This document shows positions 1 through 8,780 of a stretch of DNA of 37,551 nucleotides, one piece after another. The DNA is from a bacterium. Its GTDB lineage: Bacteria; Zixibacteria; MSB-5A5; GN15; FEB-12. The notes under the pieces are model-generated. The model did not search any database. It saw nothing but the letters and a program-made list of their open reading frames with translations, and was not told where the DNA came from. Positions within the stretch are counted from its first letter, which is position 1; every line of letters starts with the position of its first letter. The position numbers were made by a program, and so were the translations under genes. Location of the stretch: the NCBI GenBank assembly GCA_030605565.1, contig JAUWIB010000010.1, positions 1 through 37,551 on the forward strand, given 5' to 3'.

Positions 1-125
1 TCATGAGCTACATTGACCAACACAACAGCGATCCGAAACCGTTCATCTGGAGAAAAACCGCGGAAGAGATCATCGACAAGGTCGGCCGGGCGAGGCTCGC
101 CCTGGATAATGCCCCAACAGGATGA
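1..125 (+). pseudogene. IS630-family transposase, C-terminal end (cut by window edge)
   Basis: An open frame enters from the left edge and stops with TGA at 123-125. The 40 visible residues start SYIDQHNSDPKPFIW and continue with an alpha-helical KTAEEIIDKVGRARLAL tail. This matches the conserved end of IS630/Tc1-type DDE transposases, where 'N..PKPF.W' followed by 'T..eI..ki.ra' closes the protein. The catalytic residues lie outside the window, so completeness cannot be judged. No terminal inverted repeat could be assigned in the sequence immediately after the stop. The nearby nested repeat at 176-360 may be unrelated. Confidence 0.7.
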
Positions 126-175
126 ATCACACCACTAGCGAGACCTGTTGAGGATGTCAGGAGTCGGAGGCCCGC

Positions 176-360
176 GGGCTTGGAGGCTGTCCCACAAGTC
201 GCCTTTTCTATCGCGTAGCGGCGGGCCTTGTGTCCGCCGACCACAGGTGGTGTTCACTGGGGCGACGCAAGGCCGCCCCCTACGCGGGGTTAGGTGATGT
301 ACTTATGAACAGCATTATTCATCACCTTAGTGCGGCAAACTTTTGAGACGGCCTGCTTGC
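176..360. repeat. Nested inverted-repeat, MITE-like intergenic element
   Basis: The outer imperfect inverted repeat pairs 184-199 with 339-354 (13 of 16 positions). Inside it lie two further inverted repeats. One pairs 212-238 with 260-286 (21 of 27 positions, GC-rich). The other pairs AGGTGATG near 291 with CATCACCT near 321. There is no plausible coding frame. The left end, 176-198, recurs with two mismatches at 37392-37414, so this end belongs to a dispersed family. Small size, no ORF and terminal inverted repeats suggest a MITE or folded extragenic repeat; target-site duplication is not clear. The rest of 126-478 holds only the possible promoter at 390-418. Confidence 0.55.
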
Positions 361-389
361 GGATGAACCACTCGGCCACTAAACCCTCG

Positions 390-418
390 TTGCTCACGGC
401 ACCGGGAATCCGTATCAT
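390..418 (+). promoter_or_regulatory. Possible sigma-70-type promoter for the glycosyltransferase
   Basis: TTGCTC at 390-395 and TATCAT at 413-418 are separated by 17 bp and lie 60 bp before the GTG start at 479. Similarity to the consensus is moderate. Confidence 0.3.
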
Positions 419-478
419 GTCGGCATGTTGTCTTTGTAATCTCCACCTTGGTTTGAGATGCCACAGGAGTAATCACAA

Positions 479-1636
479 GTGAGCGCGGATGCAAACAACC
501 CCCAACCGGCCAACCGAGATTACTCGATAGGCCTGCTCTGCGCCTCCGGTTCCTGGGGCGGGCTGGAGATGAATGTCCTGAAGCTGGCTCTCTGGCTGAA
601 GGAGCGCGGTTGGAAAGTGACCTTGTACGGTCAGAAGGCCACGCGGCTGTTTGAAAACGCTGAGGCCGGCGGGATATCGGTCAGGCATCTGAACTCAACA
701 TTCAAGTACGGCGACCTGGTCAACGCCCGGCGGCTGGCGCGCTATGTCAGACAGGATAACGTCCAACGGCTCATTATCAATTATGGCAAGGACCTTTTTC
801 TGGCGGTGCTGGCCAAGTGTTTATCCGGTCGTTTTTTCAAACTTCTGATGCAGCAACATCTGCACGTCGGTGGCGATAAGAAGGATCTCTTCCACACCTG
901 GGAGTATCGACACCTCGACGCCTGGATAGCGCCGCTTGAGATGTTTGCCGACCGCCTGAAACTAAACACGAGACTGGACCCCGGAAAAATCCGTATCATA
1001 CCGTTTGGGCTTGAACTGGATCGGTTTACCACTCTCCGTCCGGACAAATCGGCGGCGCGACGAGCATTTGATCTGCCCGAAGATGCCGTCATAGCCGGGA
1101 TCGTTGGACGTCTTGATGTCAAGAAAGGTCAGGACGTGCTGATCCGCGCCGCTCACCTGGTGCATGAGGTCGGGTGTCCGTTGCATCTTTTGATCGTCGG
1201 CGACCGGACGGCCAACGACCCCGAAGGATTCTTCGAGTTACTGGAGAGTCTGACAGAGCAGTTCGGTATGAAATCGTGCGTGCACTTTCGCCCTCATCAG
1301 GCAGATGTGGAGCAGGTCTATGCGGCCATGGACATCTTCGTTCTGGCCTCGCACTCGGAGACTTACGGCATGGTCACGATTGAGGCGATGGCCAGTCGGC
1401 GACCGGTGATCGGTACCGCCGAGGGCGGTACTGTCCAGATCATCAAGGACGGTGTCAACGGACTCATGGTGCCTCCCCAGCATGACCGAAAGCTGGCTGA
1501 AGCAATTCTCAAGTTGGTCGATGATCCCAGCCTCGCCGAAAAACTGGCCTCGCAGGCTGAGTCGGATGCCATTAGTCGATACTCACACAATCGTCAGGTC
1601 ACGCTGGTGGAGGCGTTGTTTGACAGCCTCGGCTGA
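479..1636 (+). CDS. GT4-family glycosyltransferase
   Basis: The product is 385 residues and has the GT-B fold of retaining sugar-nucleotide-dependent glycosyltransferases, the type that builds LPS, capsule or other cell-surface glycans. The N-terminal half opens with IGLLCASGSWGGLEM, the acceptor-side Rossmann strand and Gly-rich loop. The C-terminal half begins at GRLDVKKGQDVL (about 210). It contains the EX7E donor motif, E294 to E302 in SETYGMVTIEAM, followed by a GG(T)VQIIKDGVNGLMVPP loop. The start is GTG with AGGAG at 464-468, 10 bp upstream. It stands alone: the next gene, uvrA, is 530 bp downstream across a repeat-rich gap. Neighbouring surface-glycan genes, if any, lie outside the window, so the substrate cannot be predicted. 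Confidence 0.9.
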   Translation: MSADANNPQPANRDYSIGLLCASGSWGGLEMNVLKLALWLKERGWKVTLYGQKATRLFENAEAGGISVRHLNSTFKYGDLVNARRLARYVRQDNVQRLIINYGKDLFLAVLAKCLSGRFFKLLMQQHLHVGGDKKDLFHTWEYRHLDAWIAPLEMFADRLKLNTRLDPGKIRIIPFGLELDRFTTLRPDKSAARRAFDLPEDAVIAGIVGRLDVKKGQDVLIRAAHLVHEVGCPLHLLIVGDRTANDPEGFFELLESLTEQFGMKSCVHFRPHQADVEQVYAAMDIFVLASHSETYGMVTIEAMASRRPVIGTAEGGTVQIIKDGVNGLMVPPQHDRKLAEAILKLVDDPSLAEKLASQAESDAISRYSHNRQVTLVEALFDSLG

Positions 1637-1688
1637 GTCATAGGTCAAGAGCCTTGGGCTCGGGTTACTGCAGTTTCAACAATTGCTG

Positions 1689-1763
1689 GTCAGGTTCCTT
1701 GGAACCTGACAGGCAAGCGTGCTTCTCGCGTTACTCGCGCGGCAGGATCACAGGGATCCTGCC
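1689..1763. repeat. Two adjacent strong palindromes
   Basis: GTCAGGTTCC (1689-1698) pairs perfectly with GGAACCTGAC (1701-1710) around a TT centre. GGCAGGATC (1741-1749) pairs perfectly with GATCCTGCC (1755-1763) around a 5-nt loop. Neither is followed by a T-run, so a classical intrinsic terminator is not supported. They could be extragenic palindromes or processing sites after the glycosyltransferase. Confidence 0.6.
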
Positions 1764-1953
1764 CATACGCGCTAACTTTAGTCGACAGAGACCCAGAAAT
1801 ATGTGTCCCCACCCGGCGTTCCACCTCTGGCTTCACTCTGGGTGGGCTACCGGATGCTGCCTAAGTTAGCGCACATGGTCGAAACCCCTGGCCCTCAGGG
1901 TCGCCGAAGGTGGGTTTTGACATCCGTGGCGGATCAGAGACTTGTCAGGTATT

Positions 1954-2026
1954 GTGCGAGGCGGACGTCCTCGTCTACCTCGAAATGTCACACCGACCGC
2001 CGATGCACGAGGATGTACACCGGCCA
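1954..2026 (+). repeat. Dispersed intergenic hairpin repeat, copy 1
   Basis: Two arms share the core ACGTCCTCGT or its complement. The first is GACGTCCTCGTCT (about 1965-1977) and the second is GCACGAGGATGTACACC (about 2003-2020). The reverse complement of 34711-34765 aligns to the same order of blocks, including the GACGTCCTCGTCT core and an ACGAGGAyGTACACC block. The two sites are therefore copies of one repeat in opposite orientation. Confidence 0.6.
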
Positions 2027-2110
2027 CATAACATGGGTAGGTCTTTATGCAGGCTACTCAAGGGACAGAATGCTATACCAGATTGTGATACCGAAGACTC
2101 TAATTCCCCT

Positions 2111-2138
2111 TTGAATCAGGCTGGGCATGTCCTATATT
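2111..2138 (+). promoter_or_regulatory. Sigma-70-type promoter, probably for uvrA
   Basis: TTGAAT (2111-2116), a 16-bp spacer, then TATATT (2133-2138), 27 bp before the uvrA ATG. The same TATATT -10 box recurs at 5201, 18947 and 26331 in this window. No clear LexA-type operator was seen. Confidence 0.5.
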
Positions 2139-2165
2139 TCAGGTTACATTTTTTGACGAGTTGAG

Positions 2166-5057
2166 ATGGCAAATAGTCAGCGAAACAGAAAAAACCAGCA
2201 GTATCTGCACGTAAAAGGTGCTCGCGAGCACAACCTTCGCAATATCGACGTCCGGATTCCGCGCAACAGCCTCACCGTAATCACCGGCCTGTCCGGTTCG
2301 GGCAAGAGCTCGCTGGCTTTTGATACCATTTACGCCGAGGGGCAAAGGCGATATGTCGAGTCGCTGTCGGCCTACGCCCGGCAGTTTTTGGGTTTGATGG
2401 AGAAGCCGGATGTCGACTTCATCGAGGGATTGTCGCCCGCCATTTCCATCGAACAGAAGGGAACGGCCAAGAATCCCCGCTCGACGGTCGGCACCGTGAC
2501 AGAGATTTACGACTACCTGAGGTTGTTGTTCGCGCGGGTGGGCGTGCCGCACTGTGTCAAGTGCGGTCAGCCGATCACGCAGCAGACGGTGGAGCAGATT
2601 GTTGACTCGGTGCTGACCTTCGAGGAAGGCGCCCGGCTGATGGTTCTGGCGCCGCTGGTGCGGGGCAAGAAGGGGGAACACAAAGAGATTATCGATGAGG
2701 CATTGCGCGGGGGATTCGTTCGGCTGAGGGTCGATGGTGACGTAGTCGAAACCGACAGCGAGATCGAACTCGACAAAAAAAAGAAACACACCATCGAAGC
2801 GGTGATTGATCGACTGATAGTCAAAACCAAATCGAAACGGCGGCTGGCTGATTCAGTAGAGATCGGTCTGAAGACCGGCGGCGGCGCCGTGCTGGTGAAC
2901 ATCAAGGGAAAGGACCTGCTCTTTTCCGAACAGTTTGCCTGTCTTAACTGCAATATCTCCTATGACGAACCGAGCCCGCGCCTGTTTTCGTTCAATTCCC
3001 CTTTCGGCGCCTGCAAGGTGTGCGATGGTTTGGGACAGAAGATGAAGATCGACCCCGATCTGGTGCTGCCCGATCGCTCCCTGTCGATATCCGGAGGTGT
3101 GATCCGTCCCTGGGGTGGCGCCGAAATGTCCAATTGGTATCGCTACCAGTTGAAAGGCGTGGCCAGGCATTACGATTTCAAATTCGCAACGCCGTTCAAT
3201 CAACTGTCGCAAAAGGTCCAGCAAGTCATTCTATATGGTTCCGGTCGCGAAGAGATTACCTTCCTGTTTGAGCATGTCTCCGGCAAAGGTAGAGGTTCCG
3301 GTGTCTACACATCGTCGTTCGAGGGCGTGATTCCGCATCTGGAACGTCGCTACAAACAGACCGAATCGGCCGGCGTGCGGCAGTGGATTGAAACCTACAT
3401 GTCGATCACCGACTGCCCATCATGCCACGGCGCGCGGCTGCGACCGGAAGCCCTGTCGGTCATTCTTGATCGCGAAACGATCGACAGTCTCACGGCCAAG
3501 TCGATCAAGGATATCCGCAACTTCTTCCGACGGATCAACCTGACCAAGCGACAGCAGCTTATCGCCCGCCAGATTCTCAAAGAACTCAGAGAGCGTTTAG
3601 GTTTCCTTTGTGACGTTGGCCTGGATTATCTCACCCTCAGCCGTGCCGCGGCGACGCTGTCCGGCGGCGAGGCCCAGCGCATTCGGCTGGCCACCCAGAT
3701 CGGGTCGCGTTTGGTCGGTGTGCTCTACATTCTCGATGAACCGTCGATCGGCCTGCACCAGCGCGACAATCGCAAACTGCTCAACACTCTCACCGAACTG
3801 CGCGATATCGGCAACACTGTACTGGTTGTTGAACACGATCGCGAAACAATCGAGTCCGCCGACTATGTCATTGATCTGGGACCCGGCGCCGGTGTTCAAG
3901 GTGGCAGGGTCGTGGTGGCCGGGCGGCCGAATGTGATCAGAAGGTGCAAGAAGTCTATTACCGGGCAGTACCTCTCCGGCGAGCGCTCTATCGAATCGCC
4001 GAGCTTCCGCCGCGAACCTAACGGCAATTTCATCAAGCTGACCGGCGCTACCGGTAATAACCTCAAGAACGTCGACATAGACCTTCCCCTCGGTATTTTC
4101 GTCGTCGTGACGGGCGTATCCGGTTCGGGTAAATCGACCCTGATCAACGAAACCCTCTATCGTCTGATGGCCCGACGTTTCTACAGCAGCCGCAAAGCGC
4201 CCCTGCCCTATGACAGCATCAATGGGCTGGAACACATCGACAAAGTTATCGACATCGACCAATCTCCGATCGGGCGCACCCCGCGTTCCAACCCGGCCAC
4301 CTACACCGGCGTGTTTACGCATATCCGTGACCTCTTTGCCGGTTTGCAGGAGGCGCGGGCGCGTGGATACCTGCCGGGACGGTTTTCGTTCAATGTCAAG
4401 GGCGGTCGCTGCGCCGCCTGCGATGGTGACGGCATCATCAAGATCGAGATGCACTTCCTGCCCGATGTCTACGTACGATGCGATATCTGCAAGGGGAAGC
4501 GCTACAACCGCGAGACGCTGGAGGTAACGTTCAAAGGGAAGTCGATTGCCGATGTGCTCGATATGACCGTCGATGAAGCCCTCACATTCTTCGAGAACAT
4601 CCCGCGCATCAAGAAGAAGCTGTTGACCCTGGCCAACGTCGGATTAGGCTACATCCGCCTGGGACAGCAGGCAACCACCCTCTCCGGCGGTGAAGCCCAG
4701 CGGGTCAAGCTGGCTACGGAGCTATCGAAAGTGGCTACCGGCCGCACGTTGTACATCCTCGATGAACCGACCACTGGGCTGCATTTTGAAGACATCCGGA
4801 TGTTACTGAACGTTCTCAATGAACTGGTCGACCGCGGCAACACGGTGTTAGTGATTGAGCACAACCTTGATGTCATCAAGACGGCCGACTGGATAATCGA
4901 CATTGGTCCCGAGGGTGGCGACGAGGGCGGTCGCATTCTTGCCACCGGCACGCCCGAAGAGGTGGCCGAGGTGCGCAAATCCTACACCGGGCAATACCTG
5001 AAGCAGGTACTGGGAGAGCATACGACGGTCAGAGAGAAGGTCGGCATCGTAACCTGA
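2166..5057 (+). CDS. uvrA: UvrABC excinuclease subunit A
   Basis: The product is 963 residues, a normal UvrA length. It is the damage-recognition ATPase of nucleotide excision repair, which dimerises and loads UvrB on damaged DNA in the cytoplasm. Two ABC ATPase modules are visible: Walker [10 protein letters not shown] with K47, and GVSGSGKST with K656. Each has an LSGGEAQR signature and an ILDEP Walker B. Two CX2C-X18-20-CX2C zinc modules are complete: C259/C262/C283/C286 and C749/C752/C772/C775. Length, order and motifs are intact, so a functional protein is expected. The ATG has a weak GAG-type ribosome site. It appears monocistronic, with its own promoter and a separate promoter before the next gene. 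uvrB and uvrC are not in the window. Confidence 0.98.
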   Translation: MANSQRNRKNQQYLHVKGAREHNLRNIDVRIPRNSLTVITGLSGSGKSSLAFDTIYAEGQRRYVESLSAYARQFLGLMEKPDVDFIEGLSPAISIEQKGTAKNPRSTVGTVTEIYDYLRLLFARVGVPHCVKCGQPITQQTVEQIVDSVLTFEEGARLMVLAPLVRGKKGEHKEIIDEALRGGFVRLRVDGDVVETDSEIELDKKKKHTIEAVIDRLIVKTKSKRRLADSVEIGLKTGGGAVLVNIKGKDLLFSEQFACLNCNISYDEPSPRLFSFNSPFGACKVCDGLGQKMKIDPDLVLPDRSLSISGGVIRPWGGAEMSNWYRYQLKGVARHYDFKFATPFNQLSQKVQQVILYGSGREEITFLFEHVSGKGRGSGVYTSSFEGVIPHLERRYKQTESAGVRQWIETYMSITDCPSCHGARLRPEALSVILDRETIDSLTAKSIKDIRNFFRRINLTKRQQLIARQILKELRERLGFLCDVGLDYLTLSRAAATLSGGEAQRIRLATQIGSRLVGVLYILDEPSIGLHQRDNRKLLNTLTELRDIGNTVLVVEHDRETIESADYVIDLGPGAGVQGGRVVVAGRPNVIRRCKKSITGQYLSGERSIESPSFRREPNGNFIKLTGATGNNLKNVDIDLPLGIFVVVTGVSGSGKSTLINETLYRLMARRFYSSRKAPLPYDSINGLEHIDKVIDIDQSPIGRTPRSNPATYTGVFTHIRDLFAGLQEARARGYLPGRFSFNVKGGRCAACDGDGIIKIEMHFLPDVYVRCDICKGKRYNRETLEVTFKGKSIADVLDMTVDEALTFFENIPRIKKKLLTLANVGLGYIRLGQQATTLSGGEAQRVKLATELSKVATGRTLYILDEPTTGLHFEDIRMLLNVLNELVDRGNTVLVIEHNLDVIKTADWIIDIGPEGGDEGGRILATGTPEEVAEVRKSYTGQYLKQVLGEHTTVREKVGIVT

Positions 5058-5176
5058 CAGGCTTTTGGTCGGGAAGTTCGTTGGGGGCACTGGTAATCGG
5101 CTGTCGCATGAGGACGCCTGCCGCGACTGCGCCGGATTAGTGACCGTTTTTGGGGAAAGTCCTGCTGACCGACCGG

Positions 5177-5206
5177 TTGACATGGCCACCGGTTCGCGCC
5201 TATATT
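5177..5206 (+). promoter_or_regulatory. Sigma-70-type promoter for the two-component operon
   Basis: TTGACA (5177-5182) and TATATT (5201-5206) are separated by 18 bp, with the kinase GTG start 48 bp after the -10 box. The -35 element is a perfect consensus match. Confidence 0.6.
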
Positions 5207-5254
5207 CACAGGATGCGACACCTGAACTCGAAAATCCAAACAGGTTGAGATTGC

Positions 5255-6967
5255 GTGAAGCAACCGGCTGACATCCAGGCGCTGTCAAAACGCATGTTAG
5301 AGTGCGCCGGCAGTGGTGTGCCTCGAGCACAGTTCCTCAAGGAAGTATCTCAAATGCTGATCGATCATGTCGGTTGCGACGTGGTGAGGTTAGTTCTCAG
5401 GGATCATGGCCGACGCTACCGATCTGAACTCACTTGCGATACAAGCCTGCCCTTCCGCTTTGAGGCGACACCTGGTTTTCAGGATGGCGGTACGGAGCTC
5501 CTTTGGAGTTCAGGGGATAATGACGCTTTGGAGCAGTTGTGTCGTGACATATTGCACCGACGTATAGATCCGTCGGAGCCATGGTTTACCGACCACGGCA
5601 GCATGTGGACGGGCAACATCAACTCCGTTCCGATTACCGGCTTGCGCCAAAAAAGTACGGACAAAGGGTTGGGAATACGAATTGATGAGGATTGCACTTC
5701 TTTGGCTCTGATGCATTTCGAGGCGGGTCGGGAATATGTCGGCCTCGTACAGTTGGCATCAAAGGCAGAGGACTTCTTCAGGCGGCAGGAGATTGAATCT
5801 TATGAACATCTGACTCAGGCTATCGGACTGGCCCTGAGTCATCGGCGACTGCAAGTGGCATTGCGGGAGCGGGTCAAGGAGTTGACCTGTCTTTACGGTA
5901 TCGCCAAGCTGGTCGGGCGACCGGGGATTTCTCTGGACGAACTGTTACAAGACGTAGTTGAGTTGCTTCCACCGGCCTGGCTTTATCCCGATGTCGCCTC
6001 GGCCAGGATTGTTCTGGATGGTCGCACCTTCTTGACCGGTGGTTCCATGAAACCGGTTCAGAGCATGAATGCCGATATCGTAGTGAACGGAGAAAGGCGC
6101 GGTCTTATCGAGGTTGGTTATGCCTGGGAAAAACCACAGATCGACGAAGGGCCGTTCCTGAATGAAGAGCGCAACCTCATTGACGCTATCGCCCATGATG
6201 TTTCGATCATCGTTAAGCAGAAACAGGCCGAAGAAGACAAATTGAGGCTACAGGAGCAGTTGCGGCATTCCGACCGACTGGCGACAATCGGCCAGCTTGG
6301 AGCCGGACTGGCCCATGAGTTGAACGAACCCTTGGCCGGTATTCTGGGTTTTGCCCAACTGGTAACCAAGGATCAAAGTTTGTCCGACCGATCCCGCCAG
6401 GATATCGAGAAGATCATCTCACCGGCTTTACATGCTCGCGAGGTAATAGCAAAACTTTTGGTTTTTGCCAGAGAGACAACTCCGGAGAAAACCCGGATAA
6501 ATCTCAATTCTCTGGTTAAGGACGACCTGCGCTTTCTGGAGTCCAGATGTGCCAGGGAGGGCATCGACATGTTGCACAACCTCTCCGAAGATTTGCCGCT
6601 GATCACTGCCGATCGTGGTCAGTTGCTTCAGGTGTTGACTAACCTCGTTGTCAATTCGATTCAAGCAATGCCGGAAGGTGGTCGCCTTACCATCAGCACC
6701 CTCTGTGATGATGGTCATGTGCTGCTGGTTGTTGAGGACACCGGCATCGGCATGAGCGAAAAGGTGATGGAGAAGATATTCAATCCCTTTTTCACCACAA
6801 AGGACATTGACCAGGGAACGGGACTGGGTTTGTCCGTTGTTCATGGCATAGTTACTTCTCACGGCGGCGCCATTGACGTCGAAAGCGAATTGGGTCAGAG
6901 CACAAAGTTCACCGTGCGGTTACCTGTGGACGCATCGGCGAACAAGGGAGAAGAAAGTGATGGCTAA
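5255..6967 (+). CDS. Soluble sensor histidine kinase with two GAF-like modules
   Basis: The product is 570 residues with no transmembrane segment, so it should sense a cytosolic signal. Residues 1-200 look like a GAF domain. Residues 203 to about 325 form a second module that begins LRERVKELTCLYGI and ends with GPFLNEERNLIDAIAHDV. The same module forms the N-terminus of the PEP-binding protein at 15782. The kinase core follows: H-box AHELNEPLAGILGFAQL with H354, N-box TNLVVNSIQAMPEGG (about 462-476), then VVEDTGIGM, NPFFTTK and GTGLGLSVVHGI. The start is GTG. The stop overlaps the response-regulator ATG by 8 bp, so the two are translationally coupled and a cognate pair. The ligand is unknown; redox or energy status is a guess from the neighbouring genes. 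Confidence 0.92.
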   Translation: MKQPADIQALSKRMLECAGSGVPRAQFLKEVSQMLIDHVGCDVVRLVLRDHGRRYRSELTCDTSLPFRFEATPGFQDGGTELLWSSGDNDALEQLCRDILHRRIDPSEPWFTDHGSMWTGNINSVPITGLRQKSTDKGLGIRIDEDCTSLALMHFEAGREYVGLVQLASKAEDFFRRQEIESYEHLTQAIGLALSHRRLQVALRERVKELTCLYGIAKLVGRPGISLDELLQDVVELLPPAWLYPDVASARIVLDGRTFLTGGSMKPVQSMNADIVVNGERRGLIEVGYAWEKPQIDEGPFLNEERNLIDAIAHDVSIIVKQKQAEEDKLRLQEQLRHSDRLATIGQLGAGLAHELNEPLAGILGFAQLVTKDQSLSDRSRQDIEKIISPALHAREVIAKLLVFARETTPEKTRINLNSLVKDDLRFLESRCAREGIDMLHNLSEDLPLITADRGQLLQVLTNLVVNSIQAMPEGGRLTISTLCDDGHVLLVVEDTGIGMSEKVMEKIFNPFFTTKDIDQGTGLGLSVVHGIVTSHGGAIDVESELGQSTKFTVRLPVDASANKGEESDG

Positions 6968-8306
6968 GTCCAAGACGAAACATCGTATTCTGGTTGTGGA
7001 TGATGCCCTGGAGACACTGGAAGTACTCCAAAGAAACCTGGCCTCACAAGGTTACCAGGTGTATACGGCGCCCGGAGTGAACGAGGCGCTCCAGGTTCTC
7101 GACACGGTGGCTGTTGATCTCATCATAACGGATTACAAAATGCCTCAGGTCAACGGGCTTGATCTGGTCAGACATGTCCGCGAGAACCTCAAGGACGCTG
7201 AGGTTATGATGATCACCGGTTATGCCTCGATCGGCGGAGCGGTAGAGGCGGTCAAGTACGGGGCCGAGGATTACTTGGCCAAACCATTCACTGACGAGGA
7301 GCTTTTCAGCGCCGTGGAGCGCGCTCTGGACAAACTCCATGCCCGACGGGTGGGCCGGGTCGGGGCTGACAAAGAGAGTTCGGAATCGTACGGCATCCTG
7401 GGTGAGTCGGGAGTGGTGCGCAAGGTATTCAGCGCTATCAGCAAGGCGGCCAAAACACCCGCGACTGTTCTCATAACAGGAGAAAGCGGAACCGGAAAAG
7501 AACTCGTAGCGCGAGCTATTCACTATAGTAGTGCGCGCGTCTCGGCTCCATTCGTTCCGGTTAATTGCGGCGGTATCCCTGAAGGTTTGCTGGAAAGCGA
7601 ACTGTTCGGGCATGTGAAGGGCGCTTTCACAGGAGCCACTGAAACCCGCGCCGGCTTTTTCCAGACTGCCGACGGCGGCACCATCTTTCTGGATGAAATC
7701 AGCGAAACCAGTCTCGCTATGCAGGTCAAGCTTCTCAGGGTGCTGCAGGAGAAGGAAGTCTGCATGGTTGGAGACGCTCGTTCGCGAAAGGTCGATGCGC
7801 GCGTTCTGGCTGCCACCAACAAGGACCTCCGCAGTTTAATGGACAAAGAGCTTTTTCGTGAGGACCTCTATTTCCGCCTCAGTGTCATCACCGTTGATGT
7901 TCCCCCCCTGCGCGAGCGAGGGGACGACATTCTGCTCCTGGCTCACGATTTTGCTGCGAAATTCGCGAAAGAACTGGACAAACCGCCGGTAAGGTTTTCT
8001 GATGACGCCCTGAGAACCCTAAAGGGCTACTACTGGCCCGGCAATGTAAGGGAGTTGGAAAACGTCGTCCAGAGACTGGTGGTGATGACCGACAGCGAGG
8101 TTATCGCAGCGTCCGACCTGCCGGAGTTGATGCGTTTCTCCGCCTTGCGACACACCGGCTTGCATCGTTCCCTTGACGAAGTGGAAAAAGAGCACATCCG
8201 CAACGTACTAGCCGATGTTAACGGCAACAAAACGCGAGCCGCCGAGATACTTGGCATCGACCGCAAAACTCTCAGAGAGAAGTTGAAAGAGAACAAGACC
8301 TCCTGA
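6960..8306 (+). CDS. NtrC-family sigma-54-dependent response regulator
   Basis: The product is 448 residues. An N-terminal receiver domain carries phospho-acceptor D58 (LIITDYKMP) and a conserved YLAKPF lysine. The AAA+ domain has Walker A GESGTGKE (174-181), the sigma-54-contacting loop GAFTGA (221-226), and DGGTIFLDEI as Walker B. The C-terminus is a Fis-type helix-turn-helix, NGNKTRAAEILGIDRKTLREKL. All elements needed to open sigma-54 promoters are present. I chose ATG 6960, preceded by GGGAG at 6946-6950, over in-frame starts further upstream, which would lie inside the kinase gene. Partner: the kinase immediately upstream. Likely target: the sigma-54-like promoter at 8522-8537 driving the redox genes. 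Confidence 0.95.
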   Translation: MAKSKTKHRILVVDDALETLEVLQRNLASQGYQVYTAPGVNEALQVLDTVAVDLIITDYKMPQVNGLDLVRHVRENLKDAEVMMITGYASIGGAVEAVKYGAEDYLAKPFTDEELFSAVERALDKLHARRVGRVGADKESSESYGILGESGVVRKVFSAISKAAKTPATVLITGESGTGKELVARAIHYSSARVSAPFVPVNCGGIPEGLLESELFGHVKGAFTGATETRAGFFQTADGGTIFLDEISETSLAMQVKLLRVLQEKEVCMVGDARSRKVDARVLAATNKDLRSLMDKELFREDLYFRLSVITVDVPPLRERGDDILLLAHDFAAKFAKELDKPPVRFSDDALRTLKGYYWPGNVRELENVVQRLVVMTDSEVIAASDLPELMRFSALRHTGLHRSLDEVEKEHIRNVLADVNGNKTRAAEILGIDRKTLREKLKENKTS

Positions 8307-8319
8307 ATCCGACCAGTTT

Positions 8320-8342
8320 CACCGGGGAATTTCTCTCCGGTG
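8320..8342 (+). terminator. Terminator-like hairpin after the response regulator
   Basis: CACCGGGGA (8320-8328) pairs with TCTCCGGTG (8334-8342), with one G-U pair and a 5-nt loop. The sequence after it has only short T stretches (TTCGTATTT), so termination may be weak. Confidence 0.45.
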
Positions 8343-8521
8343 GTTCGTATTTCCCCGTTTATGTCTACTTATTCTGGACAAGATTGAGAGGCAATCGTCC
8401 TGTCCGGTGATTTCCTCCGACTAAACTCCCCATCGCATCGCATTGCAATACAATGAGATAATCTCCACGGCAGCCCATCTCACTTGCTCACGGCAGTCGC
8501 CCGAACTTGCAACGCATACAT

Positions 8522-8537
8522 CGGCATACCTATTGCT
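8522..8537 (+). promoter_or_regulatory. Sigma-54 (RpoN)-type -24/-12 promoter
   Basis: CGGCAT (8522-8527), five bases, then TTGCT (8533-8537), compared with the consensus TGGCAC-N5-TTGCW. The invariant GG and GC are present with the obligatory 10-bp gap between them. It lies between the gene for a GAFTGA-containing activator and the redox cluster, the place expected for its target. Confidence 0.5.
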
Positions 8538-8780
8538 GATGAGGCCGAGTGTGAGTGCCAGGGTCGACGCATTCGGCGCCACCGGTAGGAGATAAAGACA
8601 GGTTGGAATTCTTGAGGATGAGCAGACGTCAACAGCTTCTAAACAGACTGACAGGGAGAAGCACGGATCACATGTTCTTTGTGTCAGGTTTGCGATGAAC
8701 GAGAGTATCTGCAGCCGGAGGAGGTAGCAAGAATGCCGGGCGCAAGAGTGAATGGAGCCGGGCCGGAGGAGGAATTTATA

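Larger units (their letters stand above)
1637..2165. other. Hairpin-rich intergenic region between glycosyltransferase and uvrA
   Basis: No convincing gene lies here. The region holds a near-perfect palindrome at 1689-1710 (10-bp arms, TT centre), a 9-bp stem at 1741-1763, and an inverted repeat pairing 1769-1781 with 1861-1872. The last encloses CCCACCC (1808-1814) paired with GGGTGGG (1840-1846). The dispersed hairpin repeat at 1954-2026 follows, then the probable uvrA promoter at 2111-2138. Short open frames across it lack Shine-Dalgarno sites and recognisable motifs. Confidence 0.7.
8307..8780. other. Regulatory intergenic region before the redox gene cluster
   Basis: This stretch contains the terminator-like hairpin at 8320-8342, an interrupted dyad at about 8375-8405 (GATTG and CAATC, flanked by GGACA and TGTCC) that could be an activator site, and the sigma-54-like promoter at 8522-8537. 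Two tandem Shine-Dalgarno/ATG pairs follow at 8717-8735 and 8765-8783. No separate gene is recognised. Confidence 0.55.

Noticed and set aside
6873-6959. N-terminal extension of the response regulator into the kinase gene
   Set aside because: The extension has no receiver-domain similarity; ATG 6960 has a well-placed GGGAG.
8679-8780. TTG-initiated N-terminal extension of the small Cys protein
   Set aside because: No ribosome site precedes TTG 8679, while ATG 8733 and ATG 8781 both have strong ones; the extra cysteines there are probably not translated.
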